A stretch of DNA of 16,439 bases from Alphaproteobacteria bacterium (lineage in GTDB: Bacteria > Pseudomonadota > Alphaproteobacteria > Rhizobiales > Aestuariivirgaceae), in NCBI GenBank assembly GCA_026400595.1, contig JAPLOT010000056.1, forward strand, positions 1-16,439. The letters run 5' to 3'. How positions within the stretch are numbered: position 1 is the stretch's first letter; the number at the start of each line of letters is the position of its first letter. Shown here in pieces: positions 7,160 through 14,547 of the stretch. The position numbers and the translations under genes are program-made. The notes beneath the pieces are model-generated. The model worked only from the letters and a program-made list of their open reading frames with translations. It searched no databases and was not told the DNA's origin.

Positions 7160-7822
7160 ATGATCAACCGCCGCGGACAGCTGGCCGCCGCATTCCTGCC
7201 TATTGCATCTGCTGCCGCAGAGGAGGACGACATGGAAACCGAACTGCACCGTGCGGCCAAGGCCAATGATGCGGCCCGCGTCGCAACGCTGATCGCCACC
7301 GGCGCGAAAATCGATGCCCGCGACAAGGCCCAGCGTACGCCGCTGCTGGCGGCCACCCGCGCCAATGCCATCGACGCCGCTCGCCTGCTGATCGAGGCGG
7401 GTGCCAATGTGAACGCCAAGGACAATATCCGCGACACGCCCTTCCTCTATGCCGGTGCCGAGGGCCGCCTCGAGATCCTGCGAATGACCCTGGGGGCCGG
7501 CGCAAATCTCAAGGACACCAACCGCTACGGCGGCAATGCCCTGATCCCGGCCTGCCACCACGGCCACCCCGAGACGGTGCGCGAACTGCTCAAGACAGAC
7601 ATCGACATCGACCACATCAATCGACTGAACTGGACGGCACTTCTGGAAACCATCATCCTGTCGGACGGCGGGCCTACGCATCAGGACATCCTCGCGCAGC
7701 TGATTGCTGCCGGAGCCAACGTCAACATCGCGGATGGCGACGGCGTCTCGCCGCTCGCCCATGCGAAGCAGCGTGGCTACGCCGAGATGGTCGCAATGCT
7801 GGAACGAGCCGGAGCGCACTAG
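7160..7822 (+). CDS. Ankyrin-repeat protein
   Basis: The 220-residue protein is built almost entirely of ankyrin repeats from about residue 26 to the end. Recognisable units are TELHRAAKANDAARVATLIA, RTPLLAATRANAIDAARLLI, DTPFLYAGAEGRLEILRMTL, GGNALIPACHHGHPETVREL, a divergent WTALLETIILSDGG unit and a final GVSPLAHAKQRGYAEM. Such repeats bind proteins; partner unknown. The start is ambiguous. ATG at 7160, one base after the MoxR stop, gives an N-terminus resembling a signal peptide (MINRRG, then LAAAFLPIASAAA), implying export. ATG at 7232 has a perfect AGGAGG (7221-7226) five bases upstream and would give a 196-residue cytoplasmic protein. Coupling to the MoxR gene suggests a joint role. 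Confidence 0.88.
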   Translation: MINRRGQLAAAFLPIASAAAEEDDMETELHRAAKANDAARVATLIATGAKIDARDKAQRTPLLAATRANAIDAARLLIEAGANVNAKDNIRDTPFLYAGAEGRLEILRMTLGAGANLKDTNRYGGNALIPACHHGHPETVRELLKTDIDIDHINRLNWTALLETIILSDGGPTHQDILAQLIAAGANVNIADGDGVSPLAHAKQRGYAEMVAMLERAGAH

Positions 7823-7835
7823 GCAGCTCCGGCTC
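7806..7835. terminator. Stem-loop between convergent genes, possible bidirectional terminator
   Basis: A perfect 10-bp inverted repeat, GAGCCGGAGC (7806-7815) with GCTCCGGCTC (7826-7835), surrounds a 10-nt loop that contains the ankyrin gene's TAG stop. It lies between two convergent genes. There is no T-tract on either side, so Rho-independent termination would be inefficient; it could instead be a 3'-end stabiliser. Confidence 0.45.
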
Positions 7836-7858
7836 CACGTGTCCGTCGGCCGCAGGTG

Positions 7859-10042
7859 TCAGAATTTTCCGACCGACCAGAACAGCGTCTCGCCATTTGA
7901 GTCATTGACGCCATCATTGTCGGTCACTGCGAAGCCTTCGCCTGAGGCGTCGATGGTAAAGCCCTCGACCTTCTCGAGCGCATAGCCCCCCGTGGTCAAG
8001 AGATCAGGCAGCAGGTCGCGCACCAGCTCCTTGTTCACCACCGGCAGGGTCTTGCCGATCTCTCCCGGCACCATCTGCGCCTTCGGAATCCGATACAGCT
8101 TCTTCGTCTTCGCCGCAGCACCGATCTGGTTGTCGCGTTCGATGACGTAAATGAAGTCTCCATTGGCTACGATCTCTGACAGGCCGATCCAGCCTTCTTC
8201 GCCCTTGTCGAGCGGATAGTGCACTGCGCCCCAGGTCTTGTCCTTGGGCTTGTAGGACAGAAGCTTCACCATGCCTTCCTGGTCATCGGCCCATTCGCGC
8301 TGTACCGCCATCCAAAGAACCAGATCATCGCCGGAGCCGGTGAAGGTGATACCCTCGAAACCGAAGCGGGTCGCACCACGCAGCAGTTCATCCGGCAGGC
8401 CGATGGATTGATCGATCTCGCCCTTGTCGTCCACATGGAGGATGCCGTGTGGAATCATCTGATCGCCACGGCCTTCGGAGGCAAGCCAGAAACCGCCTTC
8501 TCCGTCCGCCGCAATGCCTTCGAGATCGAGCATCTGGGCGGCATCGCCGTTTCGCGTAACAGGCAATGCCGTTGTGATGACGGCAGGTTTTCTGGTGGCG
8601 TCAATCGTGAAGATGGTGGGCTGCCCGCCATAGAAGGAGTCGTTCACGGCATAGAGCGTGCCGGGTTTGGCCGGATCGGCCGCGAGACCTGACAAGGCAC
8701 CCCAGCCGATCGGCAGCCCCTTGTCGTCTCGGACAGACATGATGGTCGGATATGACGGTGCGCCCTCTGCCAGCTCATAGATGGTGACATGCGAGCGCAC
8801 CCCACCATCCTCGACGAGATCGACCTCGTTTGCCACGGCGATCAGATTGCGCGAGGGAATGGCGATGATGCCTTCAGGGCTCAGACCCGAGGGCAGCAAC
8901 TGCAGGAACTCCGGTGCCGTGCCCCTGTCCTCATAGACTGCAACCACTGAACCACGCTCAGACAGGATGAAGATGTAGTCCGTGTCTCCAAACGTCTTGA
9001 CCTCGGCTCCTTCCGGTTCGTTGCCCTTGGAGTTGCGGCGATCAGGATAGTGGCCATGCATGGCGATCTGGTGCTCAAGGTCAGAGCCGGCCTCGAACAG
9101 GACCTCGCCCTTCTTGTTGAAGATCGTGAAGCCGCGCGATCCGCCGTCATAGTCGCCCTCATTGGCGACAACCAGCCGGTCTGCATCAAGCCACTGAACC
9201 GCATCCGGCTCGCGCAGCTGGCCCTTCTTCTCGCCGGTGAAGCGCAAGGCGCCATCGCGCTTGGTGTCGATTCCCGCTAGATCGACCCCACCGGCACTGA
9301 AGTGACTGACGACCTTTCCGTCCGCCCCAAGGATGACGATGTGGTTGTTTTCCTGCAAGGTGACAGCTATCTCGTTGTTGGCGTTGATGTCCACGAACTC
9401 GGGTTCCGGATCATCTCCCGCCACCGAAGCGAGTCCGGTAACCTCCGCCACGATCCTCGAACCGCAATCGGGCAAGCCGTCTCTCAGCTGGAAGATCTGC
9501 ACATTGCCAGCGGGCAGCTGCGGGATCTTGCCATCATTCAGGTCTTCGTCGCGCTCGTTCTCGATGGCAACGGCGACAAGCTTGCCGTCGGGAGAGATCG
9601 CGACGGAGTCAGGCTGGCCGCCCAGATCGCAGGACTGTACCACGGACTTGCCTGCAACATCGATCGCGAGCAGCGATCCGGATGGTTCGGTCTTGCTCTT
9701 CGATGTGTTGAGCGCCACCAGCGCGAACTTGCCGACTGCCGATACCGAGGTCGGCTCGCCCGCAAGCGCGATCGAACCGCCGGACTTCGGCGCCCTCGGA
9801 TCGGATATGTCGATGATACCGATACGCTTGCCCGGACTGTCGGAAAACAGGAGCGAGAGACCATCCGGCGTCGCAGTGATGATCTCGGCCGAGGTCTCGG
9901 ACTTCGGATCCACGCCATCCGGCAGCGTCAGGGCGACGGGAAAGGAGGAAATACGATTGAAAACAGGCTTCGCCATCGCCTCCACCGGCGCCATCATGGA
10001 GAGCAAACCCACGCCAGCCGCAAGCAAATTCCGTCTCATCAT
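7859..10042 (-). CDS. Exported esterase-like/phytase-like beta-propeller protein
   Basis: A protein of about 727 residues with an N-terminal signal peptide (MMRRNLLAAGVGLLSMMAPVEA). Residues of roughly 30-390 form lactonase-like propeller blades (GIIDISDPRAPK, GQPDSVAISPDGKLVAVAIE, EPDAVQWLDADRLVVANEGD). The C-terminal half, about 420-727, resembles the 'esterase-like activity of phytase' domain (GALSGLAADPAKPGTLYAVN, MLDLEGIAADGEGGFWLASE, RFGFEGITF). Family members are annotated as phytase-like or alkaline phosphatase-like exported proteins; the exact substrate is not certain. Open frame extends to 10369 but lies over the oxidoreductase gene. AGGTGG just upstream supports the paired ATG codons at 10040-10042 and 10037-10039. 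A candidate Pho box upstream suggests phosphate-starvation control. Confidence 0.82.
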   Translation of the reverse strand: MMRRNLLAAGVGLLSMMAPVEAMAKPVFNRISSFPVALTLPDGVDPKSETSAEIITATPDGLSLLFSDSPGKRIGIIDISDPRAPKSGGSIALAGEPTSVSAVGKFALVALNTSKSKTEPSGSLLAIDVAGKSVVQSCDLGGQPDSVAISPDGKLVAVAIENERDEDLNDGKIPQLPAGNVQIFQLRDGLPDCGSRIVAEVTGLASVAGDDPEPEFVDINANNEIAVTLQENNHIVILGADGKVVSHFSAGGVDLAGIDTKRDGALRFTGEKKGQLREPDAVQWLDADRLVVANEGDYDGGSRGFTIFNKKGEVLFEAGSDLEHQIAMHGHYPDRRNSKGNEPEGAEVKTFGDTDYIFILSERGSVVAVYEDRGTAPEFLQLLPSGLSPEGIIAIPSRNLIAVANEVDLVEDGGVRSHVTIYELAEGAPSYPTIMSVRDDKGLPIGWGALSGLAADPAKPGTLYAVNDSFYGGQPTIFTIDATRKPAVITTALPVTRNGDAAQMLDLEGIAADGEGGFWLASEGRGDQMIPHGILHVDDKGEIDQSIGLPDELLRGATRFGFEGITFTGSGDDLVLWMAVQREWADDQEGMVKLLSYKPKDKTWGAVHYPLDKGEEGWIGLSEIVANGDFIYVIERDNQIGAAAKTKKLYRIPKAQMVPGEIGKTLPVVNKELVRDLLPDLLTTGGYALEKVEGFTIDASGEGFAVTDNDGVNDSNGETLFWSVGKF

Positions 10043-10087
10043 CCCACCTCGCATGTTTGGACCATGGAGCGGTGATGAAGTGCTCAT

Positions 10088-10105
10088 ATGACGATGAAGT
10101 GACAG
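10088..10105 (-). promoter_or_regulatory. Candidate PhoB box upstream of the phytase-like gene
   Basis: On the minus strand the sequence CTGTCACTTCATCGTCAT consists of two 7-bp units 11 bases apart separated by TTCA. Against the tandem CTGTCAT consensus the units match 6/7 and 5/7. It begins about 45 bases upstream of the start codon, a normal place for a Pho box overlapping the -35 region, and it lies in the only gap between the phytase-like gene and the upstream oxidoreductase. Confidence 0.45.
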
Positions 10106-10110
10106 CCGCA

Positions 10111-11406
10111 CTAACGGTCCTTGCGGCTCATCCAGCGGATGGCATGGGGCACGAACCAGGCGTTGCCCCGATAGAGGAAGCGCGTCTCGAGCGGCCGGTC
10201 GAATACGCTCTCGCCGCCCTTCTGCCCGAGAATGCGCCGGGCCAGCTTCTGCCCGAAGAGCGTTCCCATCGGCACACCGGCGAAGCAATAGCCGCCGGCG
10301 AAGTGGACGCCATCCTGCACGCCGATTCGCGGGTTGATGTCGAAGGTGCCGCTGCAGCGGCCGGTCCACACGTGATCGAATCGCAGGTCACTGAGATCGG
10401 GGAAGATGCGCAGCAGCCGTTGCTGCAGGCGTTCGGCCATGACACGCAGATCTGCGTCGATCTCGCCGGTAAGGCCCCCGAAGACGATACGCGTCGGATC
10501 GCCCGGTGCACGGCGCATCCAGTCGACGTTGAAGTTCCAGTCGATGAAGGTGCGGTCGCCTGGCAGCAACGACGCGACGCGATTCTCGCCGAGCGGTGCC
10601 GTGACCGCCTGGTAGGCTTGGAACGGAAGAAGGCGCCGCATCAGCCATGGCCAGGCTGAGCCGCCATAGCCATTGGTGGCGAAGATGAGATCACGCGCCT
10701 CAACGCGCGCACCCTTGAGGAAGACGGTGAAGCCCCTGGGTTCCCGGCGAAATCCGAGAACGGGGGCATGTGCGCAGACCTGTACGCCGGCCGTGCGGGC
10801 CGCTTCCAGCAGCCCCTGGTGATAGAGTCCGGGATGAAGTCCCGCGTGATCAGGTATACGGACACCGCCAAAGTAGTGGTCCGTGGCAATCTCGTTGCGC
10901 TGAAGGTCGCGCGTCACCGTCTCGAAGGGTTCGCCGAGATGCATCTCGCGCAGGGCAAACTCGCGCGCCATGGCCTCATGCATGGCCGAAGACGTGGCGA
11001 GCAGCAGCCGGCCCTGTTGGCGGTAGTGGCAGTCGATCTTCTCCCGCTCCACCGCCTCCTTGACGGCCATGAAGGCATCCATCAGTTCGCCATAGACGCG
11101 CTTCGCCTGATCAAGACCCTCGGCTTCCATGATCTCGCCGAAACTGTGCTTCAGCGTTCGCCCGACATAGCCGGCGTTGCGCGTGCTGGCACCGTGGCCG
11201 GGCTCGCGCGCCTCAAGCACCGTCACCTTACGGCCACCGCGTGCCAGATGCAGGGCCGCCACCAGTCCGGTCATGCCGGAACCGACGATGGCCACATCGG
11301 TCTCGCGCGGCGGAACACCTGGTGCGGCTTCCTCGCGTGGGGCCGCTCGCCACCAGAAGGGATCGAAGGAGGCGTTGGAACTGAGTGCCTGGCTTCCGTA
11401 GGCCAA
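10111..11406 (-). CDS. FAD-dependent amino-acid/amine oxidoreductase (DAO/OrdL-PuuB type), copy 2
   Basis: A 431-residue flavoprotein of the DAO family (COG0665, including glycine oxidase, sarcosine oxidase and gamma-glutamylputrescine oxidase). The dinucleotide-binding motif VAIVGSGMTGL has GxGxxG at 42-47, with E65 at the end of the second strand (VTVLEAREPG), then GASTRNAGYVG. The C-terminal FAD/substrate segment contains GRCSGTFDINPRIG and FAGGYCFAGVPMGT. No ATG precedes the GxGxxG motif; the most likely start is TTG at 11404-11406, one base after the TGA of the upstream paralogue, implying translational coupling. Substrate unknown. The residues R-x-A-G-Y replace the G-G-F seen in the paralogue's R-N-G-G-F segment, so the two copies probably differ in specificity. 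Confidence 0.87.
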   Translation of the reverse strand: MAYGSQALSSNASFDPFWWRAAPREEAAPGVPPRETDVAIVGSGMTGLVAALHLARGGRKVTVLEAREPGHGASTRNAGYVGRTLKHSFGEIMEAEGLDQAKRVYGELMDAFMAVKEAVEREKIDCHYRQQGRLLLATSSAMHEAMAREFALREMHLGEPFETVTRDLQRNEIATDHYFGGVRIPDHAGLHPGLYHQGLLEAARTAGVQVCAHAPVLGFRREPRGFTVFLKGARVEARDLIFATNGYGGSAWPWLMRRLLPFQAYQAVTAPLGENRVASLLPGDRTFIDWNFNVDWMRRAPGDPTRIVFGGLTGEIDADLRVMAERLQQRLLRIFPDLSDLRFDHVWTGRCSGTFDINPRIGVQDGVHFAGGYCFAGVPMGTLFGQKLARRILGQKGGESVFDRPLETRFLYRGNAWFVPHAIRWMSRKDR

Positions 11407-11407
11407 C

Positions 11408-12703
11408 TCAGGCCGCCTTCCGTCTGGCTCGGGCTTCGTCCAGTCGGTCGCGCAGCTGCATCTGCCAATAGCCGAGCTGAACGGCGACACGCCCCAGAGG
11501 ACCCCCCGTCCAGTCCGGCGCGAAGGGCAGGAAGCGGCGGTACTCGTCGTCCCTTGCGGCGATGGCACGCGAGATGAGTATGCCGCCCATGGCCGTCGTG
11601 TTCATGCCGTGGCCGCCAAAGGCGGTGGCCCACCATTGCCCCTGGCCGTCGGTGCCGATCAGCGGCATGAAGTGGCGCGCATAGCCCATGATGCCGCTCC
11701 AGGCGAAGTCGATGCGCGGATTGCCGAGCTGCGGATAGACCGAAACCATGTCGCGCTGCAGGCGCGAGGCGAGCCGCAACGGCTCCGACACGCGCGTGGT
11801 GATGGCGCCGCCCCACAGGAGGCGCCCTTCGTCGACGAGGCGGTAGTAGTTGCCGGCCCGGCGGGAATCGGAAATCGCGTTGCGGGTCCTAATCGCATCC
11901 TGGACGAGCGGCTCGGTGACGGCGACATAGGTGGCGACCGGAAGAATGGCGCGTCCGACGGGACGATGGATGGCGCGGTCGATAGCCGAAACGCAATAGA
12001 CCACATCGCGGCAACGCAGCGCGCCGCCGGGCGTGGAGACCATCCAGCCTGTGGACGCCTTCTCGACTGACTGGGCTCGGGTATTCTCGAAGATCAGCGC
12101 TCCGGCCGCCTCGCTCTTCGCCGCGATCATCAGGGCATAGCGCAAGGGATGCATGTGAAAAGCGGAAGGGTCGAAGGATCCCTGGAAGTACCGAGCCGTG
12201 TCGAGCAGCCTGCGAACGTCGGCCACATCGAGGAATTGCAGCTCCTGTCCATAGTCGCGGGCCATAGCGGCAATGCCGGCCTGCTTCTCCGCTGCGTTGT
12301 CGTAGCGGATGGCGCCAAGCCAGCCGTCTCCCATGCGGATTGTCGGGTCGGAATCGGCAATCTCCCGCCGCACGAATTCGGTGCCGAACTGTGACAGGCG
12401 ATAAAGCGCCCGGGCGGCCTCGAGGCCTACCCGTCCTGCCACCTTGTCCATCCCCTCGGCAAAGCCATTGGAGACAAAGCCGCCGTTCCGTCCCGAGGCG
12501 GCCCCGGCGAGCCGGTGGCTTTCGAGAAGCGCGACCGAGCGCCCGCGCCGGGCCAGCTCCAGCGCTGTCGTCAGGCCCGCAAGGCCACCACCGATGACGC
12601 AGACCTCGGCCTCCACCGTGCCGGACAGGCCGGGCCTGGAATGGCCCCGGTTGGCAGTGGCTTCGTACCAGGTGGCCCGGGACGGGTCGGAATCGCTCTT
12701 CAT
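11408..12703 (-). CDS. FAD-dependent amino-acid/amine oxidoreductase (DAO/OrdL-PuuB type), copy 1
   Basis: A 431-residue member of the same DAO family as the gene downstream. It carries VCVIGGGLAGL with GxGxxG at 38-43, E61 in VALLES, then GAASGRNGGFVSNGF. The C-terminal part contains FAWSGIMGYARHFMPLIG and FGGHGMNTTAMGG, typical of PuuB/OrdL proteins that oxidise gamma-glutamylated or N-alkylated amines and release hydrogen peroxide. The start MKSDSDPSRATWYE at 12703 matches the usual length and the W-Y-E N-terminus of such proteins. First gene of a two-gene unit. No transporter, glutamylpolyamine synthetase or aldehyde dehydrogenase is visible nearby, so the pathway cannot be named. Confidence 0.88.
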   Translation of the reverse strand: MKSDSDPSRATWYEATANRGHSRPGLSGTVEAEVCVIGGGLAGLTTALELARRGRSVALLESHRLAGAASGRNGGFVSNGFAEGMDKVAGRVGLEAARALYRLSQFGTEFVRREIADSDPTIRMGDGWLGAIRYDNAAEKQAGIAAMARDYGQELQFLDVADVRRLLDTARYFQGSFDPSAFHMHPLRYALMIAAKSEAAGALIFENTRAQSVEKASTGWMVSTPGGALRCRDVVYCVSAIDRAIHRPVGRAILPVATYVAVTEPLVQDAIRTRNAISDSRRAGNYYRLVDEGRLLWGGAITTRVSEPLRLASRLQRDMVSVYPQLGNPRIDFAWSGIMGYARHFMPLIGTDGQGQWWATAFGGHGMNTTAMGGILISRAIAARDDEYRRFLPFAPDWTGGPLGRVAVQLGYWQMQLRDRLDEARARRKAA

Positions 12704-12724
12704 TCAGCCAGCTTAAACCGCCAG

Positions 12725-12753
12725 TTGCCGGAAGCCCACGCCTTCGGCATAAG
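12725..12753 (+). promoter_or_regulatory. Candidate promoter for a leaderless ATPase-metA transcript
   Basis: TTGCCG (12725-12730) and CATAAG (12748-12753) have a 17-base spacer. The expected start, about seven bases after the -10, falls at or one base before the ATG at 12761. No Shine-Dalgarno sequence precedes that ATG (GAGCCCCC), which agrees with a leaderless mRNA. The whole divergent gap is only 57 bases. Confidence 0.4.
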
Positions 12754-12760
12754 AGCCCCC

Positions 12761-13621
12761 ATGCATTTCTCGTCTGGCAAGCAATTCCGCGACTGGCCCC
12801 AGAAGGCCGTGACCATCTTCGGCATGTCCGGAGTGGGCAAGACCACGCTTGCCCATATGCTGCAGGAGTCAAGCTGGTTTCACTATTCGGTCGATTATCG
12901 CATCGGCACCCGTTACATGGGCGAGCATATCGTCGACAACTTCAAGCGCGAGGCGATGCGGGTGCCGTTCCTGCGCGACCTTCTGCTGTCGGACTCCATC
13001 CACATCAACTCGAACATCACCTTCGAGAACCTGTCGCCCCTGTCGACCTATCTGGGAAAGCCTGGCAATCCGGCCAAGGGCGGCATTTCCTTCGCAGAGT
13101 ACAAGACCCGGCAGGGACAGCATTGCGAAGCGGAGATCCAGGCACTCAAGGACGTTCCCAGCTTCATCGGCAAGGCGCGCGACATTTATCAGTATACGAA
13201 CTTTGTCTGCGATTCGGGCGGCAGCCTCTGCGAGGTCGTCGATCCGTCGAATCCGCAGGACCCTGTCCTGAGGCACCTCGGGGACAACACCCTCCTTCTC
13301 TACATCGAGGGCACGCCCGAGCACACCCGCATGCTGGTCGAACGTTTCCGCCGCCACCCCAAGCCGATGTACTATAATCCGGCATTCCTCGACGCGAAGT
13401 GGCATGAGTACAAGACGCTGCACCGGATCGTCGACGACAACGACGTGGACCCCGATGGCTTTGCCGTCTGGGGCTTCGAGCAACTGCTTCACCACCGCAT
13501 ACCGCTCTACAAGGCCATTGCGCAGAACTTCGGCTACACGGTCCGAATGCGGGACATCCCGAATGTCCAGACCGAAGCCCAGTTCATTGACCTCGTGTCA
13601 TCCGCAATCGACCAACGCTAG
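12761..13621 (+). CDS. Uncharacterised P-loop ATPase/kinase-like protein linked to metA
   Basis: A 286-residue protein with a clear Walker A motif GMSGVGKT (residues 21-28) following a hydrophobic strand (AVTIF), as in small P-loop kinases and adenylylate-kinase-like folds. Downstream features include a DYRIGTRYMGEHI segment where a substrate-binding region would be, a strand DNTLLLYIEG that may be Walker B-like, and an aromatic-rich C-terminal half. I do not recognise a named family. Similar ATPases appear in my memory of alphaproteobacterial genomes, but I cannot name a function. It lies 8 bases before metA on the same strand, so the two are almost certainly co-transcribed; a role tied to homoserine or methionine metabolism is an inference. 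The ATG at 12761 places the P-loop at the expected distance; longer readings run into the divergent gene. Confidence 0.82.
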   Translation: MHFSSGKQFRDWPQKAVTIFGMSGVGKTTLAHMLQESSWFHYSVDYRIGTRYMGEHIVDNFKREAMRVPFLRDLLLSDSIHINSNITFENLSPLSTYLGKPGNPAKGGISFAEYKTRQGQHCEAEIQALKDVPSFIGKARDIYQYTNFVCDSGGSLCEVVDPSNPQDPVLRHLGDNTLLLYIEGTPEHTRMLVERFRRHPKPMYYNPAFLDAKWHEYKTLHRIVDDNDVDPDGFAVWGFEQLLHHRIPLYKAIAQNFGYTVRMRDIPNVQTEAQFIDLVSSAIDQR

Positions 13622-13629
13622 AGACCTCC

Positions 13630-14547
13630 ATGCCCATCCGCATTCCAAACGATCTGCCCGCCCGCCGCACGCTCGAACAGGAGGGCGTGATGGTGATGAC
13701 CGAGGCGACCGCCGCCCGGCAGGACATCCGCCCGCTGCAGATCGGCCTCCTCAACCTGATGCCCAACAAGATCAAGACCGAGACGCAGTTCGCGCGGCTC
13801 ATCGGCGCTACTCCGCTTCAGGTCGAGCTGACGCTGGTCAAGATCACCAGCCACACACCGAAGAATACGTCCGCCGAGCACATGCTGGCCTTCTACGAAG
13901 ACTGGGAGGACGTGCGCGCCCGCAAGTTCGACGGCTTCATCGTGACAGGCGCGCCAGTCGAATTGCTCGACTTCGAAGACGTCACCTATTGGGACGAGCT
14001 GAGCCGCATCTTTGACTGGACCCAGACGCATGTGCATTCCTCGATGAACATCTGCTGGGGGGCGCAAGCGGCGCTCTATCACTTCCACAAGGTGCCGAAG
14101 CACGCGCTGTCAAGGAAGGCCTTTGGCGTCTACCGCCACCGCAATCTCAATCCGGCTTCGCCTTTCCTGCGCGGCTTTTCGGACGACTTCTCGATTCCGG
14201 TATCGCGCTGGACCGAGAACCATCGTACCGATCTTCCGGAGGACCGCGGTCTCGAAGTGCTGATGGAGTCGGACGAGGCGGGCCTCTGCCTCATCAATGA
14301 TCCAGCGCACCAGTCGCTGTATATGTTCAATCACATCGAATACGACACGGGCTCGCTGGGCGACGAATATGCCCGCGACACGGCGGCGGGAAAGCCGATC
14401 GAGATTCCGGCCAACTACTTCCCGAAGAATGATCCTGGCCTGCCGCCAGAGAACCGTTGGCGCAGCCACGCGCACCTGCTCTTCGGCAACTGGATCAACG
14501 CGGTCTACCAGTCGACGCCCTTCGACGTGAAGGACATTGGCCGCTAG
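13630..14547 (+). CDS. metA: Homoserine O-acetyltransferase (MetA family)
   Basis: A 305-residue MetA, which acylates the hydroxyl of L-homoserine in the first committed step of methionine biosynthesis. The catalytic triad is at the canonical numbering: C142 in NICWGAQA, H235 and E237 in NHIEYD. Residue 111 is glutamate (TGAPVELLDFEDV). In this family Glu at 111 favours acetyl-CoA and Gly, as in E. coli, favours succinyl-CoA, so O-acetylation is predicted. Conserved stretches such as GLLNLMPNKIKTETQ and NRWRSHAHLLFGNW confirm the family. No SAM-II or other SAM riboswitch fits in the 8-base gap upstream. The stop codon overlaps the convergent SRPBCC gene. Confidence 0.96.
   Translation: MPIRIPNDLPARRTLEQEGVMVMTEATAARQDIRPLQIGLLNLMPNKIKTETQFARLIGATPLQVELTLVKITSHTPKNTSAEHMLAFYEDWEDVRARKFDGFIVTGAPVELLDFEDVTYWDELSRIFDWTQTHVHSSMNICWGAQAALYHFHKVPKHALSRKAFGVYRHRNLNPASPFLRGFSDDFSIPVSRWTENHRTDLPEDRGLEVLMESDEAGLCLINDPAHQSLYMFNHIEYDTGSLGDEYARDTAAGKPIEIPANYFPKNDPGLPPENRWRSHAHLLFGNWINAVYQSTPFDVKDIGR

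Noticed and set aside
10043..10369. Upstream extension of the phytase-like protein by 109 residues.
   Set aside because: The extension overlies the end of the oxidoreductase gene and the candidate Pho box; the signal peptide begins at the ATG pair near 10042.
11889..12872. Open frame of 327 codons on the minus strand.
   Set aside because: It is another frame of the first oxidoreductase gene and reads across the divergent promoter region into the P-loop ATPase gene.
13600..13640. Possible SAM-II riboswitch before metA, common in this bacterial order.
   Set aside because: Only 8 bases separate metA from the ATPase gene, and the 57-base gap before the ATPase is too short and lacks the motif.
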